Below are positions 5,378 to 8,257 of a DNA stretch of 8,257 bases, piece by piece. Within the stretch, counting starts at the first letter, position 1; every line of letters starts with the position of its first letter. The DNA comes from an uncultured Oscillospiraceae bacterium. GTDB taxonomy: Bacteria; Bacillota; Clostridia; Oscillospirales; Acutalibacteraceae. The notes beneath the pieces are model-generated. The model was not told where the DNA came from and made no database searches. It saw nothing but the letters and a program-made list of their open reading frames with translations. The stretch covers positions 1 to 8,257 of the forward strand of contig USBP01000050.1 of NCBI GenBank assembly GCA_900552985.1, written 5' to 3'. The position numbers were made by a program, and so were the translations under genes.

Positions 5378-6222
5378 AGGATCTGTTTCACGTTTATTTT
5401 TATAACAATATTTTTGCCTATGCAGAAGAACTCTCCATGGGGGAGCGCTTAACCAGCATTCTGGAATCGCTGGCGAGGATGGCGTACCGCACGCCATGGC
5501 TCTTTGGCGCGGCGGTAATCGCAGTGGCAGGCGTGCTGATCCTGCGCCGGCTTCACCAAAACTGGCTTGGGGCAGTGGCGCCTCTCGTCTGTGCGCTGGG
5601 CCTTGCAGCCGGCCTGTATTGGGGCGGGCAGAGGTATACCTACTATTTCTTTATCTTTGCGGGCTTCACGGTTTTGGCTGCGGTGGTGATCACGCACCTC
5701 ATCGTGGCGGTAGGGAGCCGGTGGTTCCACCCGCGTTCCGCCCTGCCCGGGCGCAGGCTGATGGCGCTTTCCGCTGTGCTGGCGGTTGTGCTTTCCGGCG
5801 TTTCTTATTTTTTCTGCGAGAATGCTTATCTTCTGGGCACGCCGAAGGCGCAGTGTGTGCAATATCGTTTTGCCAGTATCATCAACGAGCAGGAGAATGC
5901 AACGCTCCTCAGCTATAATTTTTTGGATTTCGGCTTTTACTATGCGGCGGATATCCTGCCGGTCAGCCGGTATTTTTGCCTGCTGAATATTGACGATGCA
6001 AAGCTGCCTGAAATGCGCGCTGAACTCAATCGAATTGTGCGGGAGCGGGGAGTGGATTTTGTGATCGTGATGCTGAGCCCGGAGCAGGATGCCGCGCAGT
6101 TGTATCTGCCGGAGCTGACCCGTAATTATGAATTGGCGGCGCAGCAGGTGGAAACCACTGATAACCGGATCCAGTTGAAATTTGCGCTTTTCCGGGCGAA
6201 AGATTTGGCGCCCGCCCCGTAA
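5353..6222 (+). CDS. GT-C-like membrane glycosyltransferase, C-terminal part (out of frame with its N-terminal half)
   Basis: This frame continues the protein interrupted near 5352. It opens with YFGGEGALKDLFHVYFYNN, a segment that fits directly after the truncated half. It is preceded in its own frame by implausible Arg/Gly-rich translation. Membrane segments follow (about 5490-5540, 5570-5620, 5640-5710 and 5760-5815, in nucleotide positions). A soluble C-terminal region then carries ATLLSYNFLDFGFYYAADI and a short Asp-Phe-Val-Ile strand, typical of these Clostridia membrane proteins. The sugar and acceptor are unknown. If translated separately it could start at TTG 5374, overlapping the upstream TGA, or at ATG 5437. 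I see no strong ribosome site for either, though GGGAAGG lies just before the TTG. It ends at TAA 6220-6222, 54 bases before rsfS. Confidence 0.72.
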   Translation, partial: YFGGEGALKDLFHVYFYNNIFAYAEELSMGERLTSILESLARMAYRTPWLFGAAVIAVAGVLILRRLHQNWLGAVAPLVCALGLAAGLYWGGQRYTYYFFIFAGFTVLAAVVITHLIVAVGSRWFHPRSALPGRRLMALSAVLAVVLSGVSYFFCENAYLLGTPKAQCVQYRFASIINEQENATLLSYNFLDFGFYYAADILPVSRYFCLLNIDDAKLPEMRAELNRIVRERGVDFVIVMLSPEQDAAQLYLPELTRNYELAAQQVETTDNRIQLKFALFRAKDLAPAP

Positions 6223-6264
6223 ATAGAGGGTGTTTTTGCAAATGCTATATCAAAGACCAGAATT

Positions 6265-6271
6265 GGGAGGG
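6265..6271 (+). promoter_or_regulatory. Ribosome binding site of rsfS
   Basis: GGGAGGG lies five bases before ATG 6277. It is a strong Shine-Dalgarno match that sets the rsfS start and suggests independent, efficient initiation rather than coupling to the upstream membrane-protein gene. Confidence 0.65.
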
Positions 6272-6276
6272 ATTTT

Positions 6277-6630
6277 ATGACAGGAATTGATTTGGTAAAA
6301 GCGGCGGTGCATGCGCTGGATGAAAAAAAAGCCGAGGATATTGAGGTGATCCAGATCACGGAGCTCTCCGTCGTAGCAGACTATTTCGTGATCGCCAACG
6401 GCACCTCCAACACGCATGTGCGCGCGCTTGCAGGCGAAGTGGAGGATGCGCTTTTGAAGCAGGGCGTAGAGGTCGGCCACATCGAGGGGCGCGCTACGGG
6501 ATGGATTCTGCTGGATTACGGCAGCGTGGTGGTGCATGTGTTCCACAAAGAGAGCCGGGAATATTATAACCTTGAGCGCCTATGGGCGGATGGCAAGGTT
6601 GTTGATATACAGGATATGCTTGACCGCTGA
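6277..6630 (+). CDS. rsfS: Ribosome silencing factor RsfS
   Basis: RsfS (YbeB/Iojap family) binds ribosomal protein uL14 on the 50S subunit and blocks joining with 30S, lowering translation when nutrients are scarce. The 117-residue product is full length. It shows the conserved core [19 protein letters not shown] (34-52), the turn [20 protein letters not shown] (70-89) and the C-terminal signature [14 protein letters not shown] (90-103). No residue of the family pattern appears lost. In B. subtilis the homologue yqeL directly follows yqeK. Here the membrane-protein gene has been placed between them. leuS follows 85 bases later without a recognisable terminator, so the two may be cotranscribed. 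Confidence 0.96.
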   Translation: MTGIDLVKAAVHALDEKKAEDIEVIQITELSVVADYFVIANGTSNTHVRALAGEVEDALLKQGVEVGHIEGRATGWILLDYGSVVVHVFHKESREYYNLERLWADGKVVDIQDMLDR

Positions 6631-6666
6631 AGCTGGCGGTGGATATTTCACAGCAGCATGGGCTTA

Positions 6667-6685
6667 CGGGAGACATCTGCTCCCG
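6667..6685 (+). other. Hairpin in the rsfS-leuS gap
   Basis: CGGGAG (6667-6672) and CTCCCG (6680-6685) form a perfect six-base stem with a seven-base loop. It can be extended by GCT/AGC across a small internal loop. It lies 30 bases before the leuS start. It is too small for a T-box leader and has no T-run, so it is not a normal terminator. It may be a leader or processing structure, or chance. Confidence 0.25.
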
Positions 6686-6715
6686 CAGCCTGCCGGTAGA
6701 AAGGATGGATTACAG

Positions 6716-8257
6716 ATGAACTACGATTTTAAACAGGTGGAGAAAAAATGGCAGGATCGCTGGGAGGAAACGGGCGTATTCCATGCAAAGAATGAATATG
6801 ACCGCCCCAAATTTTACTGTCTGGTAGAGTTTCCCTATCCCTCCGGGCAGGGGCTGCACGTTGGCCACCCGCGTTCTTACACGGCGCTGGATATTGTAGC
6901 GCGTAAAAAAAGGCTGCAGGGCTATAACGTCCTCTATCCCATGGGATGGGATGCATTCGGCCTGCCTACAGAAAATTACGCCATTAAAAACCATATCCAT
7001 CCGGAGATCGTCACGCACGACAATGTGGCGCACTTTAAGCAGCAGCTGCAATCCCTGGGCTTTTCCTTCGACTGGAGCCGCGAGGTGAATACGACAGATC
7101 CCGCTTACTATAAATGGACGCAGTGGATCTTCCTTCAGCTGTTCAAAAAGGGATTGGCCTATAAAAAGGAGATGGCTGTCAACTGGTGCCCCTCCTGCAA
7201 GTGCGTGCTTGCCAATGAGGAGGCGGCAGGCGGCGTTTGTGAGCGCTGCGGCAGCGAGGTCGTGCGGCGCGTCAAGAGCCAGTGGATGCTGAAGATCACG
7301 GCCTATGCCCAGCGTTTGCTGGATGATCTGGACGAGCTCGATTTCATCGACCGTGTGAAGGTGCAGCAGCGCAACTGGATCGGCCGTTCCACGGGGGCGG
7401 AGGTCGATTTCACAGCGACGACGGGCGACAAGATGACCGTTTACACCACCCGGCCGGATACGCTTTTCGGCGCAACATACATGGTGCTCTCCCCGGAGCA
7501 CCCGCTCATCGAAAAATGGGCGGATCAAATTGAGAATATGGACGAGGTGCGCGCTTATCAGGCGGAAGCGGCCCGGAAATCTGATTTTGAGCGCACAGAG
7601 GTCAACAAGGATAAAACCGGTGTGTGCATCCGGGGCGTGCGGGCCATCAACCCTGTGAACAATACGGAAATCCCGATTTTTATCTCCGATTATGTTCTGG
7701 TCTCCTATGGTACAGGCGCGATCATGGCGGTGCCCGCGCACGATACGCGCGACTGGGAGTTTGCGAAGAAGTTTAACCTGCCGGTGATCGAGGTCGTTCA
7801 GGGCGGCGATGTGGAGAAGGAAGCGTTTACAGACTGCGCAACCGGCGTGATGGTGAACTCTGGCTTCCTGACGGGGTTCACCGTTGAGCAGGCCAAGGCA
7901 AAAATCACCGACTGGCTCGCCGAAAACGGGAAGGGCCGCGCTAAGGTGAACTTTAAGCTGCGCGACTGGGTGTTTTCCCGCCAACGCTACTGGGGCGAAC
8001 CGATCCCGATTGTTTACTGCGAAAAATGCGGTTATGTGCCGCTGCCGGAGGATCAGCTCCCCCTGAAGCTGCCGATGGTGGATTCCTATGAGCCGACGGA
8101 TACGGGCGAATCCCCGCTGGCCAAGATGACGGATTGGGTGAACACTACCTGCCCGCACTGCGGCGGCCGCGGTACGGTCCGTATGTCTCAGGGCTTCTTC
8201 TCGGTTGAGCAGACCTGCCCGCACTGCCACGGCACCGGTCAGGTGATCAAGGATCCG
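6716..8257 (+). CDS. leuS: Leucyl-tRNA synthetase, N-terminal ~480 residues; 3' end replaced by DnaJ-like sequence
   Basis: LeuS attaches leucine to tRNA-Leu and edits mischarged products. The frame is open to the window end (514 codons). Residues 1 to about 484 are clear bacterial LeuS. They include the ATP site [12 protein letters not shown] (40-51, with HVGH at 48-51), [15 protein letters not shown] (75-89) and a zinc knuckle with Cys158, Cys161, Cys175 and Cys178. The CP1 editing domain follows, with TTRPDT (244-249) and AVPAHD (338-343, editing Asp343). The return to the catalytic fold is [17 protein letters not shown] (415-431), then YCEKCG (434-439) and [14 protein letters not shown] (457-470). 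After TCPHCGG (478-484), where LeuS should run on to DTMPQWAGSSWYF, the sequence changes to DnaJ. The KMSKS loop and tRNA-binding domain are missing. GAAAGGA (6699-6705) lies 10 bases before ATG 6716. Confidence 0.93.
   Translation, partial: MNYDFKQVEKKWQDRWEETGVFHAKNEYDRPKFYCLVEFPYPSGQGLHVGHPRSYTALDIVARKKRLQGYNVLYPMGWDAFGLPTENYAIKNHIHPEIVTHDNVAHFKQQLQSLGFSFDWSREVNTTDPAYYKWTQWIFLQLFKKGLAYKKEMAVNWCPSCKCVLANEEAAGGVCERCGSEVVRRVKSQWMLKITAYAQRLLDDLDELDFIDRVKVQQRNWIGRSTGAEVDFTATTGDKMTVYTTRPDTLFGATYMVLSPEHPLIEKWADQIENMDEVRAYQAEAARKSDFERTEVNKDKTGVCIRGVRAINPVNNTEIPIFISDYVLVSYGTGAIMAVPAHDTRDWEFAKKFNLPVIEVVQGGDVEKEAFTDCATGVMVNSGFLTGFTVEQAKAKITDWLAENGKGRAKVNFKLRDWVFSRQRYWGEPIPIVYCEKCGYVPLPEDQLPLKLPMVDSYEPTDTGESPLAKMTDWVNTTCPHCGGRGTVRMSQGFFSVEQTCPHCHGTGQVIKDP
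8147..8227 (+). repeat. 15-base direct repeat at the LeuS/DnaJ switch
   Basis: ACCTGCCCGCACTGC occurs at 8147-8161 and again at 8213-8227, a spacing of 66 bases (22 codons). Each copy encodes Thr-Cys-Pro-His-Cys. The second copy is a normal DnaJ zinc repeat. The first lies where LeuS sequence ends. The repeat marks the short shared sequence across which the two genes were probably joined. Confidence 0.8.
8150..8257 (+). other. dnaJ: DnaJ zinc-finger fragment fused in frame to leuS (probable chimeric junction)
   Basis: The last 36 codons read [20 protein letters not shown] and then [16 protein letters not shown]. This is two CxxCxGxG zinc-binding repeats of the chaperone DnaJ with the linker between them. 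The linker pattern [13 protein letters not shown] and the ending IKDP resemble proteobacterial DnaJ (Escherichia coli has RQGFFAVQQTCPHC), whereas Firmicutes usually have an RTPFG-type linker. No J domain, G/F region or earlier zinc repeats precede it. The fragment begins where LeuS also encodes Cys-Pro-His-Cys-Gly-Gly. This fits a chimeric join of two genomes at the end of an assembled sequence better than a natural gene fusion. Confidence 0.88.

Noticed and set aside
4631..5497. 288-codon open frame on the - strand opposite the membrane protein
   Set aside because: It is rich in Arg, His and Gln with no motifs. The opposite strand encodes clear membrane helices.
6223..6276. Promoter ahead of rsfS (TATATC near 6246)
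   Set aside because: No -35 at suitable spacing and a weak -10. Readthrough or an unseen promoter is equally likely.
6705..6719. Four-codon upstream ORF (Met-Asp-Tyr-Arg) whose TGA overlaps the leuS ATG
   Set aside because: It contains no leucine codons for attenuation and sits inside the leuS ribosome-site spacing. Most likely chance.
6710..8230. 506-codon open frame on the - strand opposite leuS
   Set aside because: It is antisense to an unmistakable LeuS reading frame. Its His/Arg/Leu-rich product has no recognisable domain and is a shadow of GC-rich codons.
8251..8256. GGATCC (BamHI site) at the very end as a cloning-vector edge
   Set aside because: The bases encode Asp-Pro of the DnaJ motif IKDP, and the same hexamer occurs elsewhere in the window (for example near 2165). 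Natural sequence explains it.

Overview
The window looks like a chromosomal housekeeping segment of a Gram-positive Clostridia-type bacterium, most likely related to Oscillospiraceae. The grounds are the gene order smc-ftsY-rdgB-yhbY-nadD/yqeK-rsfS-leuS, a fairly GC-rich coding style (mid to upper 50s % by eye, not computed) and purine-rich ribosome binding sites. This assignment is an inference from gene order and protein motifs. No search was run.

Layout: every supported gene lies on the + strand. Bases 3-776 hold the 3' end of smc (ATPase head of the condensin subunit). A 258-base gap follows, with a promoter-like element and several small hairpins, and then ftsY (1035-1964). A short, extremely Arg/Trp-rich protein of unknown function (2009-2317) sits between ftsY and rdgB (2362-2952). 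Next come yhbY (3003-3416) and a single reading frame that fuses NadD to a YqeK-type HD phosphohydrolase (3427-4668). A polytopic GT-C-like membrane glycosyltransferase follows, split by a frameshift near 5352 (4661-6222). rsfS (6277-6630) and the start of leuS (6716 onward) complete the set.

The genes fit a growth-linked cluster. Smc and FtsY serve chromosome organisation and membrane targeting. RdgB cleans the nucleotide pool, NadD makes NAD, and YqeK degrades Ap4A. YhbY and RsfS act on ribosomal subunits, and LeuS charges tRNA. Spacings are short, and the nadD/yqeK and membrane-protein genes overlap by 8 bases. This suggests one or two operons.

The most striking signal is at the right edge. 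From about 8150 the leuS frame stops resembling LeuS and continues, in frame, as the zinc-finger region of DnaJ, of a type more like Proteobacteria than Firmicutes. The switch falls exactly on a shared Cys-Pro-His-Cys-Gly-Gly coding segment. The simplest reading is a chimeric assembly or read junction at a sequence end, not a true fusion protein. I found no mobile element, CRISPR array, tRNA, rRNA or convincing new defence or metabolic system. The less ordinary items are the Arg-rich protein, the NadD-YqeK fusion, the frameshifted membrane protein and the structured gaps.
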